Source: Pseudomonas sp. TMP9
Lineage (GTDB): Bacteria > Pseudomonadota > Gammaproteobacteria > Pseudomonadales > Pseudomonadaceae
DNA: 64,000 nt
Assembly: GCF_037943105.1 (NCBI RefSeq)
Contig: NZ_CP149803.1
Span: 2,646,001-2,710,000 of the forward strand
Direction of reading: 5' to 3'
The notes under the pieces are model-generated. The model saw only the letters and a list, made by a program, of their open reading frames with translations, was not told the DNA's origin and made no database searches. Positions 1 to 8,581 of the stretch are shown piece after piece. Each line of letters starts with the position of its first letter. Position 1 is the stretch's first letter. The position numbers and the translations under genes are program-made.

Positions 1-81
1 AAGGTGCTCCGCCCATAGCGCCGTAGCCTGTGCCGATAACGTTCCGAGGGTTTATCCTCTATCTGTATCGACGAGGTTTGT

Positions 82-408
82 ATGAGCACCACCTCCATCA
101 GTATCTGCGCAGCTGCCGACCAATTGCAGGGTTTTGTCGGCTTCAATGCCAAGACCGGGCGCTACATCGTGCGTTTCTCTGAAGACTCATTCGGCCTCGA
201 TGTACTCGAGCAGAGCATCACGCCCACCTGCGAATTTGTTTGGCGCAGCATCGAGGCTGACTTAATGCACCTCGACCGCGCGCGACTGCAACTGCTGCTG
301 GAACAGAACATCGATGACCGCCTAAATATCAGCGAACCCCTGCGCGTCTATATGCGCCGCGCGGACCTGCCGCAAATCAGCGCACAGCGTCGCCGCCTAA
401 ACGCCTAA
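82..408 (+). CDS. Small conserved hypothetical protein (108 aa)
   Basis: I do not recognise a named family. The product is 108 aa, soluble, with no signal peptide or membrane segment. The middle is acidic and rich in Leu (around residues 50-85) and the C-terminal tail is basic, with Arg-Arg-Arg-Leu-Asn-Ala at the end. It starts at an ATG preceded by a GAGG-like sequence about 5 bases upstream. Base composition matches the neighbours, so this looks like a resident core or lineage gene. The next gene on the same strand lies about 125 bases downstream, so an operon is not obvious. Confidence 0.7.
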   Translation: MSTTSISICAAADQLQGFVGFNAKTGRYIVRFSEDSFGLDVLEQSITPTCEFVWRSIEADLMHLDRARLQLLLEQNIDDRLNISEPLRVYMRRADLPQISAQRRRLNA

Positions 409-533
409 ACGGTTATTGGGGCCCACGCGGGTGTGGCCGAATAAGCCCCAACTTTTTCACTTACACCTTCACAGCCAACACCTGCGGCGGACTATCCTCA
501 ACTGGCCGAACCTCATCGCCCAGGAGCCTGCCA

Positions 534-2276
534 ATGTTTGACGTGCTGATCAAGAACGCGCTGTTTTTCGATGGCAGCGGCGCGCCTGGCGTGCTCAGCC
601 ACTTGGGCATCCGTGACGGCAAGTTGCAGCGCATCAGCAGTACCGCGCTGGATGAAACCGGCTGCGCTGAGGTGATTGACGCTAGCAACCGTTGGGTGAC
701 GCCCGGCTTTATTGACATGCACACCCATTACGACGCCGAGTTGGTGGCCGCGCCGGCGCTCAAAGAGTCGGTACGTCATGGCGTGACCACGGTGATGATC
801 GGCAGTTGCTCAATCAGCATGGTGCTGTCCAGCCCGGAGGACTGCTCCGACTTGTTCACCCGCGTCGAATCGGTGCCGCGTGAGCACGTGCTGCCGCTGC
901 TGCAGGCGCGCAAAACGTGGAACAGTGCCGGCGAATTTACCGCCTTTCTCGATCAGCACCCGCTGGGGCCGAATATTTGCTCCTTCCTCGGCCACTCGGA
1001 CCTGCGCGTTGCGGTGCTCGGCCTGGAGCGTGCCGTCGACGCCAGTGTGCGCCCCAGCGAAAGCGAGCTGCAGCATATGGAGCGCCTACTGGAAGACGCT
1101 CTAGATGCCGGCCTGCTTGGCTTGTCGAGCATGACCAACCCGTGGGACAAGCTGGACGGCGACCGCCAGCGCTCCAAATCGTTACCGTCGGTGTATGCGC
1201 CGTGGGCTGAGTATGCGCGGCTGAACAAAATTCTCAGGCGGCGCGGGCGTATCCACCAGGGGGCACCGAACCTGGTGACTAAGTTCAATGTGCTGGCCTT
1301 TCTCTGGGACAGCATCGGCGGCTGGTGGCGCAAGCCATTGAAGACCACGCTGATCACCCTGATGGACGTCAAAGCCGACCCATGGCTGGCCCCTGTGCTC
1401 GGCCCACTGACCCGCTGGGTCAACCGCCTGACCCATGCTGACTTTCGCTGGCAAACCTTGCCAGTGCCGTTTGAAACCTACGCCGATGGCATGGAATTCG
1501 TGGTGTTCGAGGAATTCCCGGCCGGCCAAGCAGCGTTGCACCTGGCCAGCCATGACCTGCGCAGCCAGTTATTCCAAGACCCAGCCTACCGCCTGCGTTT
1601 TCGCCAGGATGTCGAGAAGAAGTTCGGCCCTCGGGTCTGGCACCGCGACTTCGATGACGCCTGGATCGTTGATTGCCCAGACGCCAGCGTGGTAGGTAAA
1701 AGCGTGGGTGAACTGGCTAAGGCTCGCAACGAACACCCGGCTGATCTGTTTCTCGATTTGCTGGTGGCGCATGGGCCGCGCCTACGCTGGCGCACCCTGA
1801 TTGCCAATCATCGCCCGGAGGTTGTGGCAAAGCTGGTGTGCGAACCCAGCACCCTCATCGGCTTTGCCGACTCCGGCGCGCACATCCGCAATATGGCGTT
1901 CTACAACTTCGGCGTGCGCCTGCTCAAACTGGTGCGTGACGCTGAACTGCGCGGCCAACCGGTGATGCCGATTGAAAAAGCCATCTGGCGCCTAACAGGT
2001 GAGCTTGGCGAGTGGTTCGACATCGACGCCGGCAGGCTTTACGAAGGTGCCCGGGCCGATCTGGTGATCATTGATCCAAGCGCCTTGGACGACTCACTGA
2101 GCAGCTACCAAGAGGCGCCCATGGACGCCTTCGGTGGCCTGCAGCGTATGGTCAATCGCGGCGAAGCAGTGGATGCGGTATTGATCAACGGACGCATTGC
2201 CTTCCAGCACAACGCCTTCGCCGCAGACCTTGGGCACACACGCGGTTACGGGCAGTTTTTGCCCAGCAATACCTAG
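534..2276 (+). CDS. N-acyl-D-amino-acid deacylase family amidohydrolase
   Basis: A 580 aa metal-dependent amidohydrolase of the D-aminoacylase / dihydroorotase-like group, predicted to be cytoplasmic and to hydrolyse an N-acyl or cyclic amide bond. The N-terminal beta domain leads into GFIDMHTHYDAE, with metal-binding His63 and His65. Cys92 in GSCS matches the metal-binding Cys of D-aminoacylases. A C-terminal GFADSGAH motif supplies the catalytic Asp and a His. The end (GARADLVIIDP and VLINGR) is the usual closing beta sandwich. The ATG follows AGGAG with 8 bases between. The protein is longer than typical D-aminoacylases (about 480-500 aa), with an extra Trp-rich segment around residues 255-300. 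The substrate cannot be told from sequence. Confidence 0.85.
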   Translation: MFDVLIKNALFFDGSGAPGVLSHLGIRDGKLQRISSTALDETGCAEVIDASNRWVTPGFIDMHTHYDAELVAAPALKESVRHGVTTVMIGSCSISMVLSSPEDCSDLFTRVESVPREHVLPLLQARKTWNSAGEFTAFLDQHPLGPNICSFLGHSDLRVAVLGLERAVDASVRPSESELQHMERLLEDALDAGLLGLSSMTNPWDKLDGDRQRSKSLPSVYAPWAEYARLNKILRRRGRIHQGAPNLVTKFNVLAFLWDSIGGWWRKPLKTTLITLMDVKADPWLAPVLGPLTRWVNRLTHADFRWQTLPVPFETYADGMEFVVFEEFPAGQAALHLASHDLRSQLFQDPAYRLRFRQDVEKKFGPRVWHRDFDDAWIVDCPDASVVGKSVGELAKARNEHPADLFLDLLVAHGPRLRWRTLIANHRPEVVAKLVCEPSTLIGFADSGAHIRNMAFYNFGVRLLKLVRDAELRGQPVMPIEKAIWRLTGELGEWFDIDAGRLYEGARADLVIIDPSALDDSLSSYQEAPMDAFGGLQRMVNRGEAVDAVLINGRIAFQHNAFAADLGHTRGYGQFLPSNT

Positions 2277-2389
2277 GCAGGTGCGGGGCTTACGATTCGC
2301 GGCATAAATGCGCCGCCGTAGGCTGGCATAATGGTCCCCGCACAGCCCGGCAATTGCCTTGGGCCAGTATTGAAAGGACGCTCACTGCA

Positions 2390-3277
2390 ATGTTCCGCAT
2401 GCGCTCGCCAGCAGCCTGGCGCTGGTTTTTAGGCTTTCTGCTGCTCGGCCTACAGCTGTCGCAATACGCCGATGCAAGCGGCGTTATTCACTACCCTCGC
2501 CGTGGCGATGGGGATGAGTTCCGCGCAACCTATGCGCTGGCGCAACTGCAGCTGGCCCTGGATAAAGCCGGCAGCCCGCTGTGTCTAGAGCCCTCGCACT
2601 TCAGCATGGAGCAGGAACGCGCGCTGGTTAATCTGGCGCGCAATCAACGCCTCGATGTCGTCTGGAGCATGACCAGCATCGAGCGCGAACAGCGCCTGCT
2701 AGCAGTCCGTATCCCTCTGGACAAAGGCCTGTTCGGCTGGCGTATCGCTCTACTGCCCAGCAACCGTGCGCAGCTGCTAAAGGATGTGCGCACCCGCGAC
2801 GACCTGCGTCAATTCTCTGCAGGTCAGGGCCATGACTGGCCGGACAGCCTAATTCTGCGCAGCAATGACTTGCCGGTAACCACCTCGTCCAGTTACGGCA
2901 GCCTCTTTCGCATGCTGAGCGCACAGCGCTTCGATTATTTTCCGCGCTCGGTCATCGAAATTTGGGATGAGCTGGAGCACCCACGCGGCAAACTGCTGGT
3001 GGCCGACACCCATGTGCTGCTGCACTACCCCACGGCGATGTATTTCTTCTTCTCGCGCAAACGGCCAGACCTGGCGGAGACCGTTCGCCAAGGTATGGAA
3101 ATCGCCTTAGCCGATGGCTCATTCGAGCGCCTATTTCAGCAGCATTTCGCCGCTAGCCTAAGGCGCGCTGACTTGAACCAGCGTCAGATCATTGAGCTGC
3201 ATAACCCTTTACTGCCAGACGCCACGCCCCTGCAGCGGCCCGAACTGTGGTTCACTCCAACGGTTCAGAGGCCTTAG
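2390..3277 (+). CDS. Periplasmic substrate-binding protein-like (SBP family 3 type)
   Basis: A 295 aa secreted protein. I chose the ATG at 2390 because AAAGGA lies about 9 bases upstream; an in-frame TTG at 2354 would only add residues before the signal peptide. The signal peptide runs to about residue 30 (hydrophobic WFLGFLLLGLQL, then ADAS). The remainder resembles the transporter substrate-binding / PhnD-like group of orphan Pseudomonas proteins, including a VVWSMTS strand and a C-terminal GSFERLFQQHF helix typical of family 3 binding proteins. No permease or ATPase is nearby, so a sensing or scavenging role is as likely as transport. Its 3' end overlaps the convergent next gene by 26 bases. 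Confidence 0.75.
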   Translation: MFRMRSPAAWRWFLGFLLLGLQLSQYADASGVIHYPRRGDGDEFRATYALAQLQLALDKAGSPLCLEPSHFSMEQERALVNLARNQRLDVVWSMTSIEREQRLLAVRIPLDKGLFGWRIALLPSNRAQLLKDVRTRDDLRQFSAGQGHDWPDSLILRSNDLPVTTSSSYGSLFRMLSAQRFDYFPRSVIEIWDELEHPRGKLLVADTHVLLHYPTAMYFFFSRKRPDLAETVRQGMEIALADGSFERLFQQHFAASLRRADLNQRQIIELHNPLLPDATPLQRPELWFTPTVQRP

Positions 3278-4568
3278 GTGGCTGCGCCAGGGTGGTTTGC
3301 ACGACGTTACGCGTGTGTGCACCGAAGCGCTTAAACAGCTCGATCAATACCTGCTCCAGCAGCGGATCCGCTGTAACCGGGATCAGTTGATTACCCGCAC
3401 TGAAACCGCCGGGTGCGGCCGTTTTACGCAGCAGCCATTGACCGATCGCCGCATCCAAATCATCAGCACTGGCATAGGACTCGGCCGCGACAACCTGCTG
3501 GGCGAAGGTCACCGAATAGGCCGGATAGCGGCCTGCTGGATGTTGCGTGTAGGCCTGCAAAAGGGGTGACGGTGTCTGCTCATTCATGAGTTGCTGCATA
3601 CGTTCAAGCTGGTAGGCCTCAATCGCGGTGTGTCGATCCGCCACGCGGGCAATGGCCGCCAGACGATCTTCGGGGTACCCCGCCGCGCCTTTTAGGGCAA
3701 TCAGCATCAACTCGGCCGTATTGAAACCGGGTACGGTTTTGGCGTGATAGGGCTGCGTAAGGTCTTGCATGTAATGCAACGCCCAGCCGAGAAAGCGATA
3801 ACCCCAGTAATCATGCCCGCTGGCCAAGGCCAGACGCGCCAGACCGCTGTATTGGTATATGCGCCAGTGCGGCAAGGTGCGCCGCAGGTAGGGCGCTGCT
3901 TGGAAAACTAATGCGGGCTCGTGGTAGTAGCCGATATGGAAAGGCGCTTGCGAGGAATACTCAAACCGCGCATCACCAAATGGCTGCTGGCCAAAATTGT
4001 AGTGCCCGCCTACCTCGCCCGGGTTGTCGCTGAACAAGTTGATGTCGTGGCCATAATCCGGCTCATCCGCCGCACTGCTGAGCACCTGCACCGCATTGAC
4101 CGCCTCGCCCGGCTGTAAGGCCAGATAACGCCAGTGGCTCCAAGGGCCGAGCTTACGAAACACCAGCACCTGCTCGGCGGCCAAACGTACCCGGCCTTCG
4201 TCAGCCTGGCCGGGCAGTTGCTGCACAAAACCGGCGAGGCGAATCTGTGGATTAACCCGCAGGGCATGTAAAAAAGCGCGGCGTTTATCGCCTGTGGCCG
4301 CCGCGCTAAAGCGCAGTGCATCGGGACGCGCCGGATAATCGGGGAAATTAGCGCGGGCAAAATCTTCTTGCTCATCGAGCAACTGCTCAATGGCTGATGC
4401 TTGATCATCAAGAAATATTTCTAGTGGCTCATAGTTAAGCGTGCGCTGTAACTGCGGCAATCCCTGCAAGGCCAACTGGCTGCCCAGCGAATGGTTGGAC
4501 CACGCCAATGCACTCAACGGCTGATAGGCCAAGCAACAGGCGGATAGCAACAGCAGTAATGGCTTCAC
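3252..4568 (-). CDS. Exported zinc-dependent phospholipase C-like protein
   Basis: A 438 aa secreted protein. I place the start at a GTG (4568) because GGAG lies 5 bases upstream and it begins exactly at a signal peptide (VKPLLLLLSACCLAYQPLSALA). Cleavage after ALA leaves Trp-Ser-Asn-His as the mature N-terminus, which recalls bacterial zinc phospholipases C, where the terminal Trp is a zinc ligand. A second signature, WALHYMQDLTQPYHA, matches the HxxxD...H zinc motif of that fold. Further conserved-looking His residues occur in GGHYNFG and HIGYYHEP. The protein is longer than classical enzymes (about 245-300 aa in mature form). Substrate and activity are inferred only from these motifs. Confidence 0.65.
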   Translation of the reverse strand: MKPLLLLLSACCLAYQPLSALAWSNHSLGSQLALQGLPQLQRTLNYEPLEIFLDDQASAIEQLLDEQEDFARANFPDYPARPDALRFSAAATGDKRRAFLHALRVNPQIRLAGFVQQLPGQADEGRVRLAAEQVLVFRKLGPWSHWRYLALQPGEAVNAVQVLSSAADEPDYGHDINLFSDNPGEVGGHYNFGQQPFGDARFEYSSQAPFHIGYYHEPALVFQAAPYLRRTLPHWRIYQYSGLARLALASGHDYWGYRFLGWALHYMQDLTQPYHAKTVPGFNTAELMLIALKGAAGYPEDRLAAIARVADRHTAIEAYQLERMQQLMNEQTPSPLLQAYTQHPAGRYPAYSVTFAQQVVAAESYASADDLDAAIGQWLLRKTAAPGGFSAGNQLIPVTADPLLEQVLIELFKRFGAHTRNVVQTTLAQPPKASEPLE

Positions 4569-4709
4569 GGGCACTCCAACAGCGGCTAAATACAAAAACC
4601 GCAGCCTAACGGCAAAGCCGCCGGCGGGCACTGTCGTATCAAGTCAGCACACTCACTAATCAGGCAGATCGCTCACCGCTGGCACTTGCGGCAAAGACCT
4701 AACCAGCGG

Positions 4710-5567
4710 CTAGGCGATATACACAGCCGCCACCACCAGCAGTGCAATCAGCACCAGCGCGAGTGCGAGCAGCGGCGTATTTAAGCGCTTTGGCTGACTC
4801 ACTGAAGTGGCGGCGGCATGCATCGGGTTAGCTTGAGCGGCGGTGCGCAACGGGTTGGCATGGCTGTTCGGTGAGCTGGCCAGCGAGGCTGGCTTGAGCG
4901 CTTTCGGCAGGTCTACCGCGCGCATAAACAGCGTGGCATCTTCATCCACACTTGCTGCCACGGTACTTTTCGGGCCAATCACCAGCAGGCTGACCGAGCC
5001 CATTTTTAACTGATCGCCTGGTTGCAGCACCGCCGTTGCTACCTTCTGCTGGTTGACCAATAAGCCATTGGCTGAGGCCAGGTCCTTAACCTCTAGCACG
5101 TTATCCTTGAGGTAGAACTCGCAGTGCCGGCGCGACAATTGCTGGTCGCTAAAGCACAACTCGCATTTCACCGAACGGCCAAAGGTCATGGAGCCATTGA
5201 TATGGAATTTCTTGCCTTCGTGCTCGCCTTGGATCACCTGCAGATACCAGCGCGCGGCCTGCTCAATCTTAGGTTGGCTGCGCGCCGGATCAACCAACAG
5301 CAGCTCCACCGAACCCAAGCGCACACGGTCATCGGCGCGCAGCTGAAAGCGCGTGCTGATGCGCTCGTCATTGACGAAAGAGCCACCCGGGCTGCCGACA
5401 TCCGTGAGGTAGTAGAAGCCATGGTCCTGACGAATTTCCGCGTGGAACGCGCCGATACTGGGGTCGACCAATACCAGGCTGTTACGGCTGTCTTGACCGA
5501 TGGTGAAACGTTCGTCGACCAGCCAAATAGGGGCCTGACGATTATCACTGAAGTGAATCCTGAGCAT
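4710..5567 (-). CDS. Twin-FHA-domain membrane-anchored protein
   Basis: A 285 aa protein with two forkhead-associated domains and one C-terminal membrane helix (LLALALVLIALLVVAAVYIA). FHA domains bind phosphothreonine, so this is the probable reader for the kinase encoded just upstream. FHA2 (about residues 107-200) has the full signature: Gly130-Arg131, Ser145-Arg-Arg-His148 and NGLLVN. FHA1 (about 1-93) keeps the fold but has Gly24-Gln25 in place of Gly-Arg and Gly39 in place of the Ser before His42, so it probably does not bind phosphothreonine in the usual way. The linker at 205-260 is low-complexity and Ala/Ser/Pro-rich. It lies 157 bases downstream of the kinase gene on the same strand. 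Confidence 0.9.
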   Translation of the reverse strand: MLRIHFSDNRQAPIWLVDERFTIGQDSRNSLVLVDPSIGAFHAEIRQDHGFYYLTDVGSPGGSFVNDERISTRFQLRADDRVRLGSVELLLVDPARSQPKIEQAARWYLQVIQGEHEGKKFHINGSMTFGRSVKCELCFSDQQLSRRHCEFYLKDNVLEVKDLASANGLLVNQQKVATAVLQPGDQLKMGSVSLLVIGPKSTVAASVDEDATLFMRAVDLPKALKPASLASSPNSHANPLRTAAQANPMHAAATSVSQPKRLNTPLLALALVLIALLVVAAVYIA

Positions 5568-5694
5568 CTGCGCCGCACCCCAAAGTCAGTTAAACCGCCA
5601 CCGGCGAACCAGATCACACGCTAGCGCCCGTTGCACCCGCACCCTTTAAATCGCAGGGGCTGGGGTAACGTGGCGCGCATGCTGCCTGCCAATC

Positions 5695-5717
5695 TGCCGG
5701 CTAGCAATACGCCGGCA
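5695..5717 (-). terminator. Weak hairpin between kinase and FHA genes
   Basis: A perfect 7-bp inverted repeat (TGCCGGC / GCCGGCA) with a 9-base loop lies immediately after the kinase stop codon. There is no U-tract after it on the minus strand, so it may be only an attenuator or RNA-stability hairpin rather than a full terminator. Confidence 0.3.
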
Positions 5718-5724
5718 AGGCTGG

Positions 5725-7227
5725 TTAGTCAAAAAGGTTATTCCACAGCCGTTTGACCGGGTTAACCGGCGCTGACTGCTGTGTCGCCGTCGACTTACGC
5801 CGCGGCGCAAGGCTTTGGCGAACCCGGCTCTCGTGACCATCAAGCAACTGCAATAACTGCTCGTTTGCCGGCTCCACTTCTAAGCCCTGCTGCACCGACA
5901 CCAATGCCAAGGCAAACTCGCGGCGCTTATAAGCGGCCTGGCTTTGCTCAATAAAGCGCTGCGCCACTCGGTTGATTCCAGCGAGGGCTAATAAGTTATC
6001 CGGCTGCCAAGCCAGCACCTGGCGAAAGTAATACGTTGCGCTGTCATCTTCAGGCAGCAGCAACTGTTGCTCAGCCAAGCGTTGCTCGGCTTGCTGCAGG
6101 TAAAGGTTAATCCGCGCTTGCAGCACACGCTCTAGTCCATCGGCCGCCTGCGGGTTATCAGGGTCAAGCACGAGCACCTGGCGGAATAGGTAATCGGCGT
6201 TATCGTGCGCCGGCTCCAGTAGGTTGCCGCTTTGCAAGCGCACCTCGGCACGGGTTAAGTATTCGCTGATCTGCTTTTGCTGATAGAGGTGATAACCACC
6301 GCCAGCTGCCGCGACCACTAGTAACACGCCAGCTAGCAGCCAAACCCCCAGCAGCCGGCGCGCAGCCCCGGCCTTGTGAGGGTTAGGCAAACTGAGCGCC
6401 GGGGCGATGCGGGTAGTATCGGGGTCGTCTTGCAGCAACTCATCCAAGCTGGCCAGCAGCACCCGGCAATCGGCAAAACGCTCATCCGGGTCTTTAGCCA
6501 GCATGCGTTCGAGCAACCATTGATAGGCGTGTAAGTGCGCAGGCAGCAGCGGTACCGCCATCTGTAAGTGATTCATCACCGTCTGCGTGTAATTGTCCGC
6601 GCGAAAAGGGTTACTGCCGGTGAGCATCTCCAGCAAGATCACACCCAGACTGTAGATGTCACTGCGCGCATCTAATGTTTGGCATTGCGCCTGCTCGGGG
6701 CTGCTGTAGGAAGGGCTGCCAACGGCGATACCGAACTGAGTGAGGTCGGTGTCTAGCTCGACTTCCTTGGCCACGCCGAAATCAGTGATTACCGCCGTAC
6801 CATCCGCGCGAAAGAGAATATTGGCCGGCTTAATATCACGGTGTACCAACCCCTTGTCATGCACCACGGCCAAGCCGCTGGCCACCTGGCGGACGATGCG
6901 CAGGGCGCGCGGCAGGTCAAAAACCTCGCCCTTGTGCTGGGCTAAATCACCGCCGGGCACAAACTCCATGGCGAGGTAATGGCGCCCGTCGGCCAACTGA
7001 CTGATGTCATAGATGGTGATGATCGAGGGGTGATGCAACGACGCAACGATGTGACCCTCTTTGATAAAGCGCTGGCTAAAGGCCTGGTCGTCCAGGTGCA
7101 GCAACACTTTTATCGCCACTTTACGGTGCAGCGACGTTTGAGTGGCCAGGTACACCTCAGCCATACCGCCTTGGCCGAGGCGGCCATGCACGTGATAGCC
7201 AGGAATTTCGAGCAATTGTTTAGTCAT
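5725..7227 (-). CDS. Transmembrane Ser/Thr protein kinase (PknB-type) with TPR-like tail
   Basis: A 500 aa Hanks-type kinase. The start is the ATG of MTKQLLEIPGYHV, 13 bases after the phosphatase stop codon; the upstream in-frame extension is only a shadow of the phosphatase gene. Kinase landmarks are the glycine loop GRLGQGGMAEVYLA (15-28), Lys40, HRD at 129-131 with Lys133 and Asn136, DFG at 149-151 and the activation segment GSPSYSSPEQ. One membrane helix (LLGVWLLAGVLLVVAAAGGGYHLY, about residue 325-350) follows a short linker. The last about 150 residues hold repeated FRQVL..DPDN..A units that look like TPR helices and would be periplasmic. It is coupled to the PP2C gene upstream and the FHA gene downstream. 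Confidence 0.92.
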   Translation of the reverse strand: MTKQLLEIPGYHVHGRLGQGGMAEVYLATQTSLHRKVAIKVLLHLDDQAFSQRFIKEGHIVASLHHPSIITIYDISQLADGRHYLAMEFVPGGDLAQHKGEVFDLPRALRIVRQVASGLAVVHDKGLVHRDIKPANILFRADGTAVITDFGVAKEVELDTDLTQFGIAVGSPSYSSPEQAQCQTLDARSDIYSLGVILLEMLTGSNPFRADNYTQTVMNHLQMAVPLLPAHLHAYQWLLERMLAKDPDERFADCRVLLASLDELLQDDPDTTRIAPALSLPNPHKAGAARRLLGVWLLAGVLLVVAAAGGGYHLYQQKQISEYLTRAEVRLQSGNLLEPAHDNADYLFRQVLVLDPDNPQAADGLERVLQARINLYLQQAEQRLAEQQLLLPEDDSATYYFRQVLAWQPDNLLALAGINRVAQRFIEQSQAAYKRREFALALVSVQQGLEVEPANEQLLQLLDGHESRVRQSLAPRRKSTATQQSAPVNPVKRLWNNLFD

Positions 7228-7240
7228 GAGGGTCGGCAGG

Positions 7241-8014
7241 TTAGGGCTTGCGGGAGGTAAACAGGCGGCTGAGTAAACCACGCGGCTTGGCTTCAACACT
7301 GGGCGCGGGCGCACCACGGCCAAGCACGATACAGGAGATATTATCTTTGCCACCCATTTCGTTAGCCTGCGCCAACAGCTGGCTGACCAGCTCATCGAGG
7401 GTTTGCGCGTGGCTGCACAATTGCTGGATGTGCGCATCGTCTAGCTCGCCGGTGAGGCCGTCACTGCAGAGTAATAACAGTTCATGCTCGCCAAGCGATC
7501 CATGCTGCACACCCACCTGCAACGGCTGATCATCACGCCCCAAGCACTGCAAGATGACATTACGTTGTGGATGACTGCGCGCCGCTTCAGCACTCATCTG
7601 CCCGGCATCGATCATCGTCTGCACCCAACTGTGATCGTGGGTTAGCCGTTCGATATGCCCGACACTGACGCGGTAGGCGCGGCTGTCACCAACCCAAGCG
7701 ATGCTGAACTCCGTGTTATCAACGCGCACCGCCACCAACGTGGTGCCCATGCCGCGCTGCTCATTGGTGTTGGCTACCGCGATAATTTCACGATTGGCCG
7801 CATGCACAGCCTCGACCAAGTCCAGTCCATGGGCACAGCTAGCCTCAAGCGCCTGCAACGCCAAAGCACTGGCCACTTCGCCGCATTGATGACCGCCCAT
7901 GCCATCGGCAATGGCCCAGAGGCTTAACTGCGGGCAGCACAACAAGGCATCTTCATTGTGCTCACGCACCCGCCCAGGCACGCTGAGGCCGGCATAGATC
8001 AACGTGGGTTCCAT
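7241..8014 (-). CDS. PP2C-family Ser/Thr protein phosphatase
   Basis: A 257 aa soluble PPM/PP2C phosphatase that should reverse phosphorylation by the adjacent kinase. Metal-binding motifs are all present: REHNED (Asp22), ADGMGGH (Asp37), VGDSRAYRV, LCSDGLTGEL and GGKDNISCIV. I used the ATG of MEPTLIYAG rather than an in-frame codon 30 bases earlier, because the family starts at this point and the extension has no conserved sequence. Only 13 bases separate its stop from the kinase start, so the two are almost certainly cotranscribed, phosphatase first. C-terminal residues after about 240 are a basic tail (PRGLLSRLFTSRKP). Confidence 0.92.
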   Translation of the reverse strand: MEPTLIYAGLSVPGRVREHNEDALLCCPQLSLWAIADGMGGHQCGEVASALALQALEASCAHGLDLVEAVHAANREIIAVANTNEQRGMGTTLVAVRVDNTEFSIAWVGDSRAYRVSVGHIERLTHDHSWVQTMIDAGQMSAEAARSHPQRNVILQCLGRDDQPLQVGVQHGSLGEHELLLLCSDGLTGELDDAHIQQLCSHAQTLDELVSQLLAQANEMGGKDNISCIVLGRGAPAPSVEAKPRGLLSRLFTSRKP

Positions 8015-8165
8015 AACGTCTCGAATAAGGTTCAAACGCCACAAAGCGCTTTCTAGCAGGCAGCTAATGGATGCCCATGATGCGGGGTCACGTGAAGGCT
8101 GTCACCGCTGCCCGATGACTTTGCAAGTGAAGTGTTAACCAGTCGAACCCGACACACTCAACATA

Positions 8166-8193
8166 GGTCAGATAACTCATCAGTTATCCGACC
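8166..8193. promoter_or_regulatory. 28-bp palindrome upstream of the phosphatase gene
   Basis: Arms GGTCAGATAACT and AGTTATCCGACC pair with one A.C mismatch around a CATC spacer. It lies in the 275-base divergent gap between the PP2C gene (minus strand) and the small Lys-rich gene (plus strand), a position suitable for an operator. No T-tract follows on either side, so a terminator is less likely. Confidence 0.45.
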
Positions 8194-8289
8194 CACTTGG
8201 GCGTAAACTCCAGCGACCAGTCTTGCCGCTAAGTGATGCAATGGCGCACTGCAGAATGTTCAACCACGACGTTGTCAGAGGTGAAGATC

Positions 8290-8421
8290 ATGAGCAAAGG
8301 CATGGACTCGAAGAAACAAACTAAGAAAAAACCGCTTAAAACCGCCAGCGAAAAGCGCTTGGACAAAAAAGATAAACAAGGAGCGAAAAGTCTGTTCGGC
8401 AGCAACGGCAACAACGCCTAA
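8290..8421 (+). CDS. Very small Lys-rich conserved protein (43 aa)
   Basis: A 43 aa highly basic peptide beginning MSKGMDSKKQTKKKPLKT, with a Gly/Asn-rich end. I recall similar short Lys-rich hypothetical proteins in many Pseudomonas genomes, without a known role. The start is chosen at the ATG preceded by GAGGTGAAG about 4-9 bases upstream; an in-frame ATG 57 bases earlier lacks a good ribosome-binding site. The composition suggests nucleic-acid or ribosome association, but this is a guess. It is transcribed alone, divergent from the phosphatase/kinase cassette. Confidence 0.7.
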   Translation: MSKGMDSKKQTKKKPLKTASEKRLDKKDKQGAKSLFGSNGNNA

Positions 8422-8581
8422 TAGCGCCGACGCTTTAACAGCGCGGAGCAACCCGCACGGCCACGTGCGAGTTGCATATGAGCGATTGGCTTGTTTTACA
8501 CGCAACAGTCGCCGTGTGGATTCCGAATCGAGCCCAATACTTCAACTCAAACACTCATCCACTACCTCGCCCACCGCCGCC

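Noticed and set aside
4710..8014. Remnant of a type VI secretion locus
   Set aside because: Although kinase, phosphatase and FHA genes are often linked to type VI secretion, no tss/hcp/vgr genes or fragments are seen within several kilobases on either side.
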